Origin: Phaeobacter sp. A36a-5a
GTDB lineage: Bacteria; Pseudomonadota; Alphaproteobacteria; Rhodobacterales; Rhodobacteraceae
Assembly: GCF_037911135.1 (NCBI RefSeq)
Contig: NZ_JBBLYU010000003.1
Coordinates: forward strand, 372,001-436,000
Direction of reading: 5' to 3'
Length of the DNA: 64,000 nucleotides
Shown here: positions 63,768-64,000 of the stretch, piece after piece
Layout of the letters: each line of letters starts with the position of its first letter
How positions within the stretch are numbered: the stretch's first letter is position 1
Position numbers and translations under genes: made by a program
Notes under the pieces: generated by a model
The model's database searches: none
The model's input: only the letters and a program-made list of their open reading frames with translations
Told to the model about the DNA's origin: nothing

Positions 63768-64000
63768 TCATGGCAAATTCGCCTCAGGCAAAAAAGCGCG
63801 CCCGTCAGAACGAGAAACGCTTTGCTGTCAACAAAGCCCGTCGTTCGCGCATCCGTACCTTCCTTCGCAAAGCTGAAGAAGCTATCGCATCCGGCGACAA
63901 AGAGGCAGCCGCTGCAGCCGTGCGCGCAGCTCAGCCCGAGCTGATGCGTGGCGTGACCAAAGGCGTCTACCACAAGAACACAGCAGCGCGGAAAATCTCC
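63768..64000 (+). CDS. rpsT: 30S ribosomal protein S20, N-terminal part (runs off right edge)
   Basis: The first 77 residues ([20 protein letters not shown], then [52 protein letters not shown]) match S20, a basic helical protein of the small ribosomal subunit that binds 16S rRNA. TTAGGTC precedes the ATG. About ten residues should be missing at the C-terminus. Roughly 225 bases upstream, after the terminator, must hold its promoter; I see no clear pair. Confidence 0.97.

Noticed and set aside
1-64000. CRISPR arrays, insertion sequences, prophage genes or integrases
   Set aside because: No regularly spaced repeats, transposase, integrase or phage structural genes were seen on either strand.

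Overview
The window looks like chromosomal DNA of an alphaproteobacterium of the family Rhodobacteraceae, roseobacter group (Phaeobacter/Ruegeria/Leisingera-like). Grounds: high G+C, the gene families and their order (dnaK/dnaJ; ubiB-ubiE diverging from mutM, then a crotonase and rpsT), Hint-domain proteins of the type common in Rhodobacterales, and palindromic intergenic repeats of a roseobacter style. This comes from reading alone; no database was searched. I see no IS element, prophage, CRISPR array, tRNA or rRNA.

Layout. 1-2.1 kb: dnaJ (5' end only) and dnaK on the minus strand, separated by a strong hairpin. 2.3-8.7 kb: an AlkB-like demethylase, then surface-polysaccharide functions (orphan ABC-2 export permease, cysQ, a divergent kdsB, galU, galE, a glycosyltransferase). 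8.7-20.3 kb: a polyamine locus, in which a potFGHI-type operon, a GntR regulator, a class III aminotransferase and a second ABC importer operon are stacked together. 20.3-24.6 kb: a BktB-like thiolase, an XRE-cupin regulator and kbl-tdh (threonine to glycine plus acetyl-CoA). 24.6-29.5 kb: a metallophosphatase and the whole phosphorylated serine pathway (serC-serA on one strand, serB on the other), with a structured serC leader. 29.5-35 kb: a TSUP permease, an arsR/SRPBCC/YCII-like operon, an asparaginase, two small secreted proteins and rlmN. 35-39.8 kb: an RTX metalloprotease, a small conserved-type protein, a LOG-family protein, a Thr/Ser dehydratase and a GntR regulator. 39.9-48.7 kb: dapD, then a complete histidine utilisation cluster (hutIHGU against hutF-hutC) controlled from one 75-bp divergent promoter region. 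48.8-52.6 kb: a protein built like a prokaryotic ionotropic glutamate receptor and two tandem Hint-domain proteins. 53-64 kb: dapE, rnr, a DUF1801 protein, a WYL regulator, a lytic transglycosylase, ubiB-ubiE, mutM, an enoyl-CoA hydratase and the start of rpsT. In related genomes dnaA commonly follows rpsT, so the right end is probably close to the replication origin.

How the genes work together. Amino-nitrogen metabolism dominates: polyamine uptake and transamination, threonine cleavage, serine synthesis, asparagine and histidine breakdown, and lysine/peptidoglycan precursor synthesis. The most interesting items are the glutamate-receptor-like channel, a threonine dehydrogenase in which all four structural-zinc cysteines are replaced, a Hint-domain pair in which one copy has lost its catalytic positions, the paired GTNTANAC-type operators between hutI and hutF, the serC leader RNA candidate, and hairpins placed directly after both polyamine binding-protein genes.
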